64,000 nucleotides of DNA from an uncultured Eubacteriales bacterium (GCA_900314885.1 OMWY01000004.1:1-64000), one strand, 5' to 3'. Positions 34,638 through 44,193 are shown, numbered from the stretch's first letter. Notes: generated from the sequence alone by a model not told the origin. Numbers and translations: made by a program.

Positions 34638-36140
34638 TTGGATTACATAGGATTTATTATCGCGATTATCGCAATTTGCGCCGCAGCCGGATTCTTGGCC
34701 GTCCTGCTTTACAGGACAGCCAAGGAAAAGGGCGCGCTTGATAAGAAGCTCATGGAGAAGGATGATGAGCTTACTAAGGTATTAAAGGAAGTCACTGACG
34801 CAAAAGAAGAGCTGAGCAATAAATATCGGGAAATAAAGGAAAATGAGGCGAGTATTAAAAAGCTCGCTTATGAGGATAAACTTACGGGTCTCCCCAATAA
34901 GGCTGCCTTTGATGAGCTTCTCGGTCATACTCTTGAGACGCTCAGGAAGGGCGAGAGCTGCGCTGTTATGTACATCGATCTCGATGATTTTAAAACCTTC
35001 GATGATACATGGGGGCATGGAAACTGCGACGAGCTGATACTTGACATAAGCCACCGCCTTCGCCAGAATCTCGATGAAAATGACTATATAGCGAGAATGA
35101 ACGGTGATGAGTTCATTATTTTGACGCAGAACATCGAAGATTCCGCGGAATTTGATAATAAGGTAAAGAGAATAGAGAAGGCATTTCATTTTCCATTCCT
35201 TACTTCCTTTGGACAGATGATGGTAACTGTCAGTATCGGTATTGCCATGGCTCCAAAGGATGGCAAGAAGGCGGATATTGTTTTAAGAAACGCCTCGTAT
35301 GCCCTGGCTGAAGCTAAGATTATAGGCAAGGATACTTACTGTTATTTTTCCGAGGATATTGAGAAAAAGGAGCTTGACGAGATCGACCTTAAGAGTGATC
35401 TCGCTAACGCCATTCAAAATGATGATTTCCTTTTGAGATACGAGCCTGTCATAAATATCAGGGACAAATCGATTGATTCTCTGAGGCTAAAGCTTATCTG
35501 GGATCGAGGAGAGAAGGGAATTTGGCGGGCAGCCAGGTTTTCGCGTTTCGCTGAGAAGACAGGCCAGATAAATCAGCTTGGCATGAACGCCTTCAGACGG
35601 GTCTGTGAGGAAATGAAGAGATTTCCGGATAAAAAGATGATATTTCCGCTCACCAAGCGCATTTTCATGAGCGTCGATTTTGAAACATCCATCAATACCA
35701 TAATTAATGAGACCGGTGTAGACAGATCTAAGATTATCTTTGAGCTTTCTGAAGAGGTCATCGGTGAAAATTTTGATGACTGTCTGTTTTTTGTAAAATC
35801 TCTAACGGATAAAGGTTTTCAGTTCAGAATAGGATCATTTGGAAACGGACTCTGCTCCATGCGGATTCTAAGGGATTTTCCTGTGAATGAGGTGGCAGTG
35901 TCTGTTATGGGAATTTACGCTGAGCATGAGGACGAAGATTCCGCTGAATTTGTTTCTCTTGTAACGGAAAACATCAGAAAATTCAATAAGGTTCCTGTAT
36001 TCACGGATATTTCCGACCCTGTTTATGAAAATATTGTGATTAAAAATGGTGGAAATCTCGTTGAAGGCGAACTCTATGGCGGTATAATGACGGCTGAGCA
36101 GGTTGAGAACCTTAAGGCATCAGATTATCTCTCGGCGTGA
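34638..36140 (+). CDS. GGDEF protein with degenerate EAL-like domain
   Basis: The start is TTG at 34638 with AAAAGGGG nine bases upstream. The 500-residue protein has one N-terminal membrane helix (residues 4-26), a coiled-coil linker (30-75) and a GGDEF domain with LTGLPNK at its start. Its active-site motif is NGDEF at 155-159, close to the canonical one, and the metal Asp in MYIDLDDFK is kept, so cyclic-di-GMP synthesis is plausible. The C-terminal 230 residues follow the EAL fold (LRYEPVINI, FELSEEVI, GFQFRIGSFGNG). EAL is replaced by DSL at 280-282 and the DDFG motif by GSFG, so it cannot hydrolyse the nucleotide. It may act as a sensor. It follows nfnB by 23 bp. Confidence 0.82.
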   Translation: MDYIGFIIAIIAICAAAGFLAVLLYRTAKEKGALDKKLMEKDDELTKVLKEVTDAKEELSNKYREIKENEASIKKLAYEDKLTGLPNKAAFDELLGHTLETLRKGESCAVMYIDLDDFKTFDDTWGHGNCDELILDISHRLRQNLDENDYIARMNGDEFIILTQNIEDSAEFDNKVKRIEKAFHFPFLTSFGQMMVTVSIGIAMAPKDGKKADIVLRNASYALAEAKIIGKDTYCYFSEDIEKKELDEIDLKSDLANAIQNDDFLLRYEPVINIRDKSIDSLRLKLIWDRGEKGIWRAARFSRFAEKTGQINQLGMNAFRRVCEEMKRFPDKKMIFPLTKRIFMSVDFETSINTIINETGVDRSKIIFELSEEVIGENFDDCLFFVKSLTDKGFQFRIGSFGNGLCSMRILRDFPVNEVAVSVMGIYAEHEDEDSAEFVSLVTENIRKFNKVPVFTDISDPVYENIVIKNGGNLVEGELYGGIMTAEQVENLKASDYLSA

Positions 36141-36146
36141 TTGGGC

Positions 36147-36175
36147 TTGACTAAACTTGCTTTAGGGTGTAAAAT
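36147..36175 (+). promoter_or_regulatory. Promoter of rfbA
   Basis: TTGACT and TAAAAT have a 17-base spacer, 55 bp before the rfbA start. Confidence 0.7.
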
Positions 36176-36230
36176 CTTATTGTTTGGGCTCTTTAGTTGC
36201 CTAAAATATTAATAATCCGGGGTATTACTT

Positions 36231-37112
36231 ATGAAGGGCATTATTCTCGCGGGCGGGTCCGGCACAAGACTCTATCCGCTTACCAAGGTAACAAGCAAGC
36301 AGCTTTTGCCTGTGTATGATAAGCCAATGATTTACTATCCCCTTTCAACGCTTATGCTTGCGGGGATAAGGGATATTTTAATAATTTCAACTCCTGTTGA
36401 TTTGCCGAACTTTGAGCGCCTGCTTGGCGATGGAAGTGAGTTTGGCGTAAGACTTTCCTATAAGGAGCAGCCTAAGCCGAACGGCCTTGCTGAGGCCTTT
36501 ATTATAGGTGAGGAATTTATCGCGGGAGATCCCGTCGCTATGATTTTGGGCGATAACATTTTTTATGGAAACGGCCTATCTAAGAATCTGCGCGAAGCGG
36601 CGGCCAACTCCGAAAAGGGCGCATCCATCTTCGGGTACTATGTGGATGATCCTGAACGATTCGGAATTGTGGAGTTTAATGATAAGGGTGAGGCTGTTTC
36701 TATCGAGGAGAAGCCTGCTCATCCTAAGTCAAATTACTGCGTGACAGGATTATATTTCTATGACGGGCACGCAAGTGAGTACGCTAAGAGTCTCACACCT
36801 TCAGCTAGGGGCGAGCTTGAGATTACTGATTTGAACAGGATTTACCTTGAAAAAGGAAAATTATCTGTATTTAAGCTGGGCCGAGGCTACGCATGGCTAG
36901 ATACGGGCACTATGGACTCACTGTCTGACGCTTCGGAATTTGTCCGCGTTATAGAGAAGCGTGAAGGCATTATGATATCGGCGGTTGAGGAGATAGCTTA
37001 TGTCAATGGCTGGATTAACAGAGATGAACTCCTAACAAGCGCTGAAAAGTACGGAAAATCCCCATACGGCGGCCATTTGAAGAAGGTTGCCGATGGTAAA
37101 ATTATATACTAA
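36231..37112 (+). CDS. rfbA: Glucose-1-phosphate thymidylyltransferase
   Basis: This enzyme makes dTDP-glucose from glucose 1-phosphate and dTTP, the first step to dTDP-rhamnose and other wall sugars. The 293-residue length is standard. Key blocks are [35 protein letters not shown] at the N terminus, [11 protein letters not shown], a GDNIFYG metal/sugar site and WLDTGT in the C-terminal region. No rfbB, rfbC or rfbD genes lie next to it, so the rest of the pathway is elsewhere. It has its own promoter and is followed after 14 bp by a small membrane protein. Confidence 0.93.
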   Translation: MKGIILAGGSGTRLYPLTKVTSKQLLPVYDKPMIYYPLSTLMLAGIRDILIISTPVDLPNFERLLGDGSEFGVRLSYKEQPKPNGLAEAFIIGEEFIAGDPVAMILGDNIFYGNGLSKNLREAAANSEKGASIFGYYVDDPERFGIVEFNDKGEAVSIEEKPAHPKSNYCVTGLYFYDGHASEYAKSLTPSARGELEITDLNRIYLEKGKLSVFKLGRGYAWLDTGTMDSLSDASEFVRVIEKREGIMISAVEEIAYVNGWINRDELLTSAEKYGKSPYGGHLKKVADGKIIY

Positions 37113-37126
37113 GGCAGGAAATTTTC

Positions 37127-37444
37127 ATGAGCGAAGAACAGAATTTAACCAACAGACAGAAGAAAAAGGAAAAGCTTAAGAGCTATAAGAAAAGAAAGAG
37201 AATAAGGAACACCGCTATAGCGATTGTTATTATTGCGGCCATATTGGGCGCCATGTTCGGCGGCTACTATTATGGTCATAAAAAGGGCTATGACAAGGGA
37301 TATGAAGAGGGTGCCCTTGCGATGCAGAATTATATGAACGCTATCGCGAGCTCATCCGCCATTAACGCTTCTCCGTCAGCCGTTGATGAGGGAACTGTTT
37401 CAGGCTCGGCTGAAACGGCTTCAGGTTCATCGGTTAGCAATTAA
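37127..37444 (+). CDS. Small single-pass membrane protein, unknown
   Basis: This 105-residue protein has a strongly basic N terminus (NRQKKKEKLKSYKKRKR, residues 9-25), one membrane helix (28-48), then a KKGYDKGYEEG segment and a Ser/Ala/Gly-rich tail. The positive-inside rule places the N terminus in the cytoplasm and the tail outside. No known domain is seen. It follows rfbA closely and precedes galK by 65 bp, so a role in wall sugar supply is possible but unproven. AGGCAGGAAA is upstream of the ATG. Confidence 0.7.
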   Translation: MSEEQNLTNRQKKKEKLKSYKKRKRIRNTAIAIVIIAAILGAMFGGYYYGHKKGYDKGYEEGALAMQNYMNAIASSSAINASPSAVDEGTVSGSAETASGSSVSN

Positions 37445-37509
37445 AGAGTAACTTGGTTTTGGCAGTAGAACATCTTAACAGCATATCTGTAAAGGACATG
37501 AGGTGAAAT

Positions 37510-38685
37510 ATGGACATTAAGAAGGAACTTACTGAAGGTTTCAGCAAATATTTTGGTGGAAGCGCAGATGGAGCCAGATTTTTCTTTTCTCCGGGAAGAG
37601 TAAATCTTATCGGTGAGCACACTGACTACAACGGTGGTCATGTATTTCCGTGCGCTCTTACTATGGGCAGCTACGCCATAGTAAAGAAGAGAGATGACAA
37701 GAAGATAAGATTCGTGTCTCTTAACTTTGAAAACGCAGGAATTTCTGAAAGCAACCTCGATGATATTCAGTACGTAAAGAAGAACGGCTGGGCTAATTAC
37801 CTTATCGGAGTTGTATGGGCATTCGCTGAGGCAGGATATACCATAGATCAGGGCTTTGACCTTGCCATGTGGGGAAATATTCCTTCGGGCGCCGGTCTTT
37901 CGTCTTCAGCTTCAATCGAAGTTCTTATGGGGACCATTTTAAAGACTATGTATTCTATCCCTGTGGATATGGTAGCTGTGGCTAAGTTCGGCCAGAAGTC
38001 CGAGAATGATTTCTGCGGTATGAACTGCGGTATTATGGACCAGTTCGCCGTAGCCATGGGTAAGAAGGATAACGCCATTTTCCTTGATACGGCCGATCTT
38101 TCATACGAGTACGCACCTATTAAGCTTTCTGACGCTAAGATCATGATAACCAACAGTCATGTTAAGCACAGCCTTGTTGATTCGGCTTATAATGACAGAA
38201 GGAGAGAGAGTACTAACGCTCTTAAGGCTCTTCAGACAAAGCTTTCGATAAACGGACTCGGAGACCTTACCGAGGATGAATTTGAGGCGAACAAGAGCCT
38301 GATTTCAGATCCTGTGGAGCTTAAGAGAGCAAAGCACGCTGTATATGAGAACCAGCGTACTATTAAGGCTGTAGCTGCGCTTAAGAATAACGATATCGAA
38401 TCATTCGGAAAGCTTATGAACGCAAGCCACGTTTCACTTCGCGATGACTATGAGGTATCCTGTCCTGAGGTGGATAAGCTTGTTGAGATAGAATGGAGCG
38501 TACCGGGTGTAATAGGCTCGAGAATTACCGGCGGTGGATTCGGTGGCTGTACTGTCAGCATTGTGAAGAATGATGCTCTTGAAAACTTCAAGAAGACTGT
38601 TCTTAGCGAATATAAGAAGGCTTGCGGTATTGACGCTGAAATCTATGAAGCTGAAATCGGTGATGGGGCGAGAGAGCTTGTCTGA
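37510..38685 (+). CDS. galK: Galactokinase
   Basis: Galactokinase phosphorylates galactose at C1 with ATP, the entry to the Leloir pathway. The 391-residue protein has the signature GRVNLIGEHTDYNGG near residue 31, the GHMP ATP loop IPSGAGLSSSASIE near 125, the catalytic Asp region CGIMDQFAVAMG, and the closing GSRITGGGFGGCTVS motif. AGGTG precedes the ATG. No galT or galE is in the window. The stop overlaps the next gene start (TGATG), so the arginase-like protein is translated with it. Confidence 0.95.
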   Translation: MDIKKELTEGFSKYFGGSADGARFFFSPGRVNLIGEHTDYNGGHVFPCALTMGSYAIVKKRDDKKIRFVSLNFENAGISESNLDDIQYVKKNGWANYLIGVVWAFAEAGYTIDQGFDLAMWGNIPSGAGLSSSASIEVLMGTILKTMYSIPVDMVAVAKFGQKSENDFCGMNCGIMDQFAVAMGKKDNAIFLDTADLSYEYAPIKLSDAKIMITNSHVKHSLVDSAYNDRRRESTNALKALQTKLSINGLGDLTEDEFEANKSLISDPVELKRAKHAVYENQRTIKAVAALKNNDIESFGKLMNASHVSLRDDYEVSCPEVDKLVEIEWSVPGVIGSRITGGGFGGCTVSIVKNDALENFKKTVLSEYKKACGIDAEIYEAEIGDGARELV

Positions 38686-39413
38686 TGCCTGTATTTATTC
38701 ATGACTTTACGGGAATCGCGGACTTTGAAGATTACTACAAGGACAGCGATTTCCGTATCTTAGATGAACGTGATATAGAAGGAACAAGGGGCTATCTTGA
38801 CCCTGAGGCAGGCAGTAAACTTATGGAGCAGATCCGTAACGAAAGCTTACTGCCTGCGTTTCATTTTTTGGATTCGGGAAATTATCACTATATGACAAGG
38901 CTCTACGCTTCGCTTATAAATGTATCTTATGACCTTATTGTATATGATAACCACACCGATATGCAGGAGAGTGCCTTTGGCGATATTCTCTCGTGTGGGT
39001 CATGGATTGCCGACCTGTTTAGATATGACCTGAGTTTACCTGCAAGCTTGTTAAGGAACGTAGTTCTTATTGGAGCAAAGAAAGAATATATAGATAATCT
39101 CAACGGCAATTACGATAAGAGAGTTATTTTCGCGGATAGCTACAAGGAAGCAAGTAAGGGAGGATGTATAGCCGATGATCTTCCGGTATATTTATCAATA
39201 GATAAGGATGTGCTTTCCGAGTCGGAATTCATCTGTGACTGGGATCAGGGCCAAATGAAGCTTGACGGGCTTATCGCTGACATTCGGAACATTTTAGATA
39301 AAAGAGATATTATCGGAATTGATGTCTGCGGAGAGCCGGAAGTGGGAGACCCCGAGGCTGCCCATAAGAGCAGTGAAGTAAACAGGAAAATAATAAAGGG
39401 TCTTTTAAAATAA
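38685..39413 (+). CDS. Arginase/ureohydrolase-fold protein
   Basis: This 242-residue protein shows the metal-binding pattern of the arginase superfamily: LDSGNYHYMTR, VYDNHTDMQ (His/Asp ligands), LSIDKDVLS (Asp pair) and IDVCGEPE near the C terminus. It is shorter than usual arginases or agmatinases (about 290-300), so the substrate is uncertain; formiminoglutamase or an unrelated amidine/amide hydrolysis is possible. The gene overlaps the galK stop by 1 base. The functional link to galactose use is not obvious. I cannot name the substrate. Confidence 0.65.
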   Translation: MPVFIHDFTGIADFEDYYKDSDFRILDERDIEGTRGYLDPEAGSKLMEQIRNESLLPAFHFLDSGNYHYMTRLYASLINVSYDLIVYDNHTDMQESAFGDILSCGSWIADLFRYDLSLPASLLRNVVLIGAKKEYIDNLNGNYDKRVIFADSYKEASKGGCIADDLPVYLSIDKDVLSESEFICDWDQGQMKLDGLIADIRNILDKRDIIGIDVCGEPEVGDPEAAHKSSEVNRKIIKGLLK

Positions 39414-39461
39414 GTCAGTTTGTGTTATTATGTAATAGATTAGTTATAAAGTGAGTCGGGT

Positions 39462-40433
39462 ATGGACAGGAAAGACAAAGAATACCGCAGAAAGCGGGTT
39501 GAGCGCATAAAGCGTATCATGGTAATTACGGTGATAGTCCTTATCCTTCTTCCTACTGTTTTATGCCTTATTCTTTTCGCAAGAGTTCATTCGCTTTCAA
39601 ATGAGCTCGAGCAGATAAAGGAAATGAAGCTTGAGACGCTTTACGCTGCTGAGAACTCTAAGGAAGGGCGTCTCCTTGCCGGTAGCTCGACCGGCTCCGC
39701 CATTGTAAATATAGGCGGAGACTATAGCGATTCATCAGGTTCGGCCGTGACTGACGGAGATATCAGAGAGGGGACGGATACCTCGGATGTCGGCAAAGAT
39801 GACAAGAATTACAAGGGTGTCATTTATCTGACTTTCGATGACGGTCCCGGTGCGAATACTGAGAAGATTCTTGATATTCTCGATGAGTATAAGGTGAAAG
39901 CGACATTTTTTGTGACAGGAAAAGAAGACGATACTTCTAAGGCTCTATATAAGGAGATTGTGGCAAGGGGCCATACCATAGGCATGCATTCATACAGTCA
40001 TAAGTATGATGAGATATATAAGTCGGAGTCAGCTTTTAAGAAGGATTATAATAAGATCAGCGCCTTACTGACTGAGGTTACCGGTGAGAAGCCATGGCTT
40101 TACAGGTTTCCGGGAGGCAGCAGCAATACTGTGAGTAAGGTCAGTATGAAGAAGCTGATAAAGTTTCTTAAGAGCGAAGACGTGACGTATTTTGACTGGA
40201 ATGTTATGAGCGGTGACGCGGTGCCTGATCCGCCTTCGTATAAGAAGCTTGCTAAGAATGTAGAAGAAGGTGTTACTGAGTTTGATGAGTCGGTTGTGCT
40301 TATGCATGACCTTCCCGAAAAGAAGAGTACCGTGAAGGCTCTTCCATATATCATAGAAAAGTTATCTTCGGAGGGTTACGAATTTCTTCCGATAACTAAA
40401 AGTACTACGCCGGTGGTACATAAACTACAATAA
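39462..40433 (+). CDS. Polysaccharide deacetylase, membrane-anchored
   Basis: This 323-residue protein has an N-terminal membrane helix (residues 16-37), a low-complexity Ser/Gly/Asp spacer and a NodB domain from about residue 115. Catalytic motifs are present: TFDDGPG (metal Asp pair), HSYSH (metal His pair), RFPGG, DWN..SGD and VLMHD with the catalytic His. Such enzymes remove acetyl groups from peptidoglycan GlcNAc or from chitin-like polymers, outside the cell. Modified peptidoglycan resists lysozyme. The start ATG has a weak ribosome site (GTCGGGT). The next gene is a bactofilin, often tied to wall remodelling. Confidence 0.87.
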   Translation: MDRKDKEYRRKRVERIKRIMVITVIVLILLPTVLCLILFARVHSLSNELEQIKEMKLETLYAAENSKEGRLLAGSSTGSAIVNIGGDYSDSSGSAVTDGDIREGTDTSDVGKDDKNYKGVIYLTFDDGPGANTEKILDILDEYKVKATFFVTGKEDDTSKALYKEIVARGHTIGMHSYSHKYDEIYKSESAFKKDYNKISALLTEVTGEKPWLYRFPGGSSNTVSKVSMKKLIKFLKSEDVTYFDWNVMSGDAVPDPPSYKKLAKNVEEGVTEFDESVVLMHDLPEKKSTVKALPYIIEKLSSEGYEFLPITKSTTPVVHKLQ

Positions 40434-40461
40434 GCCGGAAATATAAAAATGGAGGTTTACG

Positions 40462-41331
40462 ATGAGTTTCTTAAAAGATCTCGCAGAGGATATCGGTACT
40501 GCCGCAGGTGAGCTTGCGGATGACGCAGTCGGAGTGGCAGCTGATGAAAATGAAGAAAAGGTGGATGAAGAAGTGAGCGCTAAGAAAAAGGCAGCAGAAG
40601 AAGTTAATGTAGAGGAAGAGACAGAAGCAGTACCTGCGTCTGACGATCTTGCCGGTTTTGACCTCTCAGAGGAAGATGATTCTGTAGATACAGATATGTT
40701 AGGGAAGATTATGGAAGAAGAGGCTGCCGCCAAGGAAGCTGAGATAGCGGCTAAGGAGACAGGGCCTGAGGTGGCTGAAGCTTCCCTTCCTGAGGGCGCT
40801 ACAGCTCCTATCGTTTCGGGCAGCGAAGAGCCTGCTCCTGTATTTGACGAGAATTCTGTTGATTCAGGCAAGAGTACTGTTATCGCAAAGGGTACAACCA
40901 TTAACGGAAGCATTGTAAGTGATGGTTCTCTTGAGGTTTACGGTACCGTTAAGGGCGATATCAACTGCTTGGGCAAGCTTTCAATAGCCGGAAGCGTAAT
41001 CGGTAACTCAACCGCCTCAGAGGTATATATTAATACAGACAGACTGGACGGCGGCATTACGAGCAAGGGCAGTGTAAAGATTGGTGTCGGAACGGTTGTA
41101 ATCGGCGATATCACAGCATCAAGTCTTGTAATCGCCGGTGCCGTTAAGGGTGAAATTGATGTAAATGGTCCTGTAGTTGTAGATTCTACTGCGGTTGTAA
41201 AGGGCAATATCAATTCCAAGGGTATCCAGGTTAACAATGGCGCCGTTATCGATGGTTTCTGCGCTCTTCCTTACGCGGCTGTCGATATTGATTCCTTCTT
41301 TGATGAGGCAGGTAACGGAGACCGCAAATAA
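40462..41331 (+). CDS. Bactofilin-type polymer-forming protein
   Basis: This 289-residue protein has an acidic Ala/Glu-rich N-terminal half (1-130), then a bactofilin beta-helix with short repeated strands: STVIAKGTTINGSIVSDGSLEVYGTVKGDI, then CLGKLSIAGSVIGNS and more G-V/I-G repeats. Bactofilins polymerise without nucleotide and scaffold wall enzymes at the membrane. The long acidic N-terminal extension is unusual. It ends in a TAATG overlap with pyrH, so it is translated together with the pyrH-frr-uppS operon. AATGGAGG precedes the ATG. Confidence 0.85.
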   Translation: MSFLKDLAEDIGTAAGELADDAVGVAADENEEKVDEEVSAKKKAAEEVNVEEETEAVPASDDLAGFDLSEEDDSVDTDMLGKIMEEEAAAKEAEIAAKETGPEVAEASLPEGATAPIVSGSEEPAPVFDENSVDSGKSTVIAKGTTINGSIVSDGSLEVYGTVKGDINCLGKLSIAGSVIGNSTASEVYINTDRLDGGITSKGSVKIGVGTVVIGDITASSLVIAGAVKGEIDVNGPVVVDSTAVVKGNINSKGIQVNNGAVIDGFCALPYAAVDIDSFFDEAGNGDRK

Positions 41332-42035
41332 TGGCTGAATATAAGAGAATTTTACTTAAGCTCTCAGGTGAGGCCCTTGCGGGCGATAAGAAGACCGGCT
41401 TCGATGAAGATGTATGCGTCAAGGTAGCGAAGCAGGTAAAGAAAATCACCGAACAGGGCATACAGGTAGGAATAGTTATTGGCGGAGGCAATTTCTGGAG
41501 AGGCCGCACCGGTACATCCATAGACCGCGTCAAGTCAGACCAGATAGGAATGCTCGCTACCATCATGAACTGTGTATTTGTCTCAGAGATATTCAGATCG
41601 CAGGGAATGATGACGCAGGTACTTACTCCATTTGAATGTGGAGATATTACCAAGCTTTTTTCAAAGGACAGGGCTAATAAGTACTTTGGTAAGGGTATGG
41701 TAGTGTTCTTCGCCGGTGGTACAGGTCATCCATACTTCTCAACCGATACGACAACTGTTCTGCGCGCGCTTGAGATAGACGCTGATGTCATACTTCTTGC
41801 TAAGGCCATTGATGGTGTATATGATTCCGACCCTAAGAAGAATCCTGACGCTAAGAAGTTTGATGAGATAAGTTTACAGGAGGTGCTCGACAAGAAGCTC
41901 CAGGTCATAGATCTGTCAGCGACTATTATGGCACTTGAAAATAAGATGCCGCTCCTTGTATTTGCGCTTAATGAAGAGGATAGCATAATAAATACCGTGA
42001 ATGGAAATTTTCACGGAACAAGGATTACGGTATAG
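41331..42035 (+). CDS. pyrH: UMP kinase
   Basis: UMP kinase phosphorylates UMP to UDP, a hexameric enzyme of pyrimidine nucleotide supply. The 234-residue protein has RILLKLSGEAL, GIVIGGGNFWRG, DQIGMLATIMN, FFAGGTGHPYFSTDTT and LAKAIDGVYDSDPKKN, all diagnostic. Its start overlaps the bactofilin stop (TAATG). Position directly before frr is conserved in Bacillota and most other bacteria. It is usually allosterically controlled by GTP and UTP. Confidence 0.96.
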   Translation: MAEYKRILLKLSGEALAGDKKTGFDEDVCVKVAKQVKKITEQGIQVGIVIGGGNFWRGRTGTSIDRVKSDQIGMLATIMNCVFVSEIFRSQGMMTQVLTPFECGDITKLFSKDRANKYFGKGMVVFFAGGTGHPYFSTDTTTVLRALEIDADVILLAKAIDGVYDSDPKKNPDAKKFDEISLQEVLDKKLQVIDLSATIMALENKMPLLVFALNEEDSIINTVNGNFHGTRITV

Positions 42036-42044
42036 GAGGTAAAT

Positions 42045-42599
42045 ATGTCCGCTGCGACAAAAGATTACGAAGATAAAATGAAGAAGACCATAGACAACCT
42101 TGCGGAGCAGTTTGTTACAGTCCGCGCCGGCAGGGCCAACCCTCATATCCTTGACAAGATAAGGGTTGATTATTATGGTCAGCCTTCTCCATTACAGAGT
42201 GTGGCGAACGTTTCCGTTCCTGAGCCGAGAATCATTCAGATTCAGCCTTGGGAGCCTAGCCTTATCAAGGCTATCGAGAAGGAAATTAACGCCGCTAACT
42301 TAGGAATCGCTCCTAATAACGATGGCAAGGTTATCCGCCTGGTCTTCCCTGAGCTTACCGAAGAGAGACGTAAGGAACTTACCAAGGATATCAAGAAGAT
42401 GGCTGAATCGGCTAAGGTTGCCATCAGAAATATCCGCCGTGACGCTCTCGATGCCTTCAAGAAGCAGCAGAAGGCCGATGAGATTACTGAAGATGATATG
42501 AAGGATCTTGAAAATGAGATGCAGAAGCTTACCGACAAGTATGTTGGTGAGATTGAGAGCATGACAGATATCAAGTCTAAGGAACTTATGACTGTATAA
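42045..42599 (+). CDS. frr: Ribosome recycling factor
   Basis: RRF splits post-termination ribosomes together with EF-G. The protein has 184 residues, the usual length. Features include KMKKTIDNL, VRAGRANPHILDKIRVDYYG, PLQSVANVSVPEPRIIQIQPWE, a LGIAPNNDGKVIRL-type block and a three-helix bundle with LTEERRKEL. AGGAGG lies six bases before the ATG. The stop overlaps the uppS start (TAATG). Confidence 0.97.
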   Translation: MSAATKDYEDKMKKTIDNLAEQFVTVRAGRANPHILDKIRVDYYGQPSPLQSVANVSVPEPRIIQIQPWEPSLIKAIEKEINAANLGIAPNNDGKVIRLVFPELTEERRKELTKDIKKMAESAKVAIRNIRRDALDAFKKQQKADEITEDDMKDLENEMQKLTDKYVGEIESMTDIKSKELMTV

Positions 42600-43330
42600 T
42601 GGCTGAAATAGTGATTCCAAGACATGTTGCCATTATCCTTGACGGCAACGGCCGGTGGGCTAAGAAGCGTTTCCTTCCTAGGAACGCCGGTCACGTTAAG
42701 GGCGCCGGAAACGTTGAGCCCGTCTGTCGGGCCGCCAAGGATATGGGCATAAAATATGTCACGATGTATGTATTTTCTACAGAGAACTGGAAGAGACCGA
42801 AGGAAGAAGTGGATGCCCTTATGGACCTCCTCTATAAATATCTTTCGGATTCAGAGGGCCTCTGTAAGCGCAATAATATGCGCATGTCGTTTATCGGCGA
42901 CAGAAGCGCTCTTACGCCTGAGCTCCGGGAACTGATGAGACACACAGAAGAGTTTTCAAAGGATTTCACTGATTTTAATCTTATTCTTGCGATAAATTAC
43001 GGAAGCCGTGACGAGATTACAAGAGGATTTAAAAGGATAATTCTTGATCCTTCTTTTGAAAACTGCAACCGTGAAGAGCTGGCTGAAAAGGTGACAGAAG
43101 CCTGTATCGCTGATCACCTTGATACTGCAGGAATTCCTGACCCTGACCTTTGCATCAGAACGAGCGGAGAGCAGAGGCTGTCTAATTATCTCTTGTGGCA
43201 GCTTGCTTATGCTGAATTCTTCTTTACGCCTGTCTTATGGCCTGACTTTGGCAAGAAGGAGCTTACCGAAGCGGTTGAATATTACAGCACACGTGACAGA
43301 AGATTCGGTGGAATAAAAGAAAGTAAATGA
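42599..43330 (+). CDS. uppS: Undecaprenyl diphosphate synthase
   Basis: This cis-prenyltransferase makes undecaprenyl diphosphate, the lipid carrier for peptidoglycan. The 243-residue protein has HVAIILDGNGRWAKKR (catalytic Asp), NVEPVCRAAKDMGIKYVTMYVFSTENWKR, LNAINYGSRDEI-type residues (LAINYGSRDEI) and the DPDLCIRTSGEQRLSNYLLWQLAYAEFFF block. It starts inside the frr stop. The product feeds the same carrier pool that the DUF368 protein at 16687 would recycle. Confidence 0.96.
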   Translation: MAEIVIPRHVAIILDGNGRWAKKRFLPRNAGHVKGAGNVEPVCRAAKDMGIKYVTMYVFSTENWKRPKEEVDALMDLLYKYLSDSEGLCKRNNMRMSFIGDRSALTPELRELMRHTEEFSKDFTDFNLILAINYGSRDEITRGFKRIILDPSFENCNREELAEKVTEACIADHLDTAGIPDPDLCIRTSGEQRLSNYLLWQLAYAEFFFTPVLWPDFGKKELTEAVEYYSTRDRRFGGIKESK

Positions 43331-43344
43331 GGTTTTAGTGATTT

Positions 43345-44193
43345 ATGTTTCGTACAAGACTGATTAGCGGTATTGTCCTTGTGATTCTTCTGATAATCAC
43401 AATGAATGCGGGTGGTATGGTTCTTCTTGCCACATGCGCATTCATTTCCCTTGTCGGTCTGTATGAATTATACAGAGTCATGAAGATGGAGAAGACGGTG
43501 ATGGGAATCATAGGATATATCATCACCGTTCTTTGGTATTATTGCGTGTATGTTCACGCTACCGAGCCGGGAGACCATATCCCTTATCTTCTCGTACTCT
43601 CATTCATGACCATAGCTATGCTCTGCTGTTTTGTTATAGGGTATCCTAAGTACAGCGCTGAGATGCTCTTCGCCGGTGCCTTTGGCGTCCTCTATGTTCC
43701 CTTCATGATCTCATATATTTTCAGGACCAGGGCTGAAGTTCCTCTCGGAAACTGGTTCGGCTATATGATTTATATAGCCTCATGGGGATCCGATACCTGT
43801 GCCTATTGCGCGGGGCGACTCTGGGGTAAGCATAAGATGACCCCTCTCTTAAGTCCTAAGAAGACTGTCGAGGGAGCTGTAGGCGGGGTTGCCGGAGCTG
43901 CCATATTAAGTACGCTTTTTGGCTTATGGATGTGCATAGACAGAGGTGAGCCCTATGAGATTCTTCCGGCCTTTGCTGTCATAGGCGCTTGCGGAGCGCT
44001 TATTTCCATGGTCGGTGACCTTGCGGCTTCGGGAATAAAGCGAGCGTACGGCGTTAAGGATTACGGAAAGCTTATTCCGGGACACGGTGGCATACTTGAC
44101 AGATTTGACAGTGTCATTATCACCGCTCCAATAGTATATTATCTTGCTGATTTCTTTATGAAGGGGTATATGGTTCCCCCGATGTTAAAATAA
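43345..44193 (+). CDS. cdsA: Phosphatidate cytidylyltransferase
   Basis: CdsA makes CDP-diacylglycerol, the precursor of membrane phospholipids. The 282-residue protein has about eight helices. The closing CTP_transf_1 signature is present: SxxKRxxxxKDxGxxxPGHGGxxDRxDS, seen as SGIKRAYGVKDYGKLIPGHG followed by GILDRFDS. It lies 14 bp after uppS. The dxr gene begins immediately after its stop. It is in the expected order of the uppS-cdsA-dxr cluster. Confidence 0.95.
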   Translation: MFRTRLISGIVLVILLIITMNAGGMVLLATCAFISLVGLYELYRVMKMEKTVMGIIGYIITVLWYYCVYVHATEPGDHIPYLLVLSFMTIAMLCCFVIGYPKYSAEMLFAGAFGVLYVPFMISYIFRTRAEVPLGNWFGYMIYIASWGSDTCAYCAGRLWGKHKMTPLLSPKKTVEGAVGGVAGAAILSTLFGLWMCIDRGEPYEILPAFAVIGACGALISMVGDLAASGIKRAYGVKDYGKLIPGHGGILDRFDSVIITAPIVYYLADFFMKGYMVPPMLK

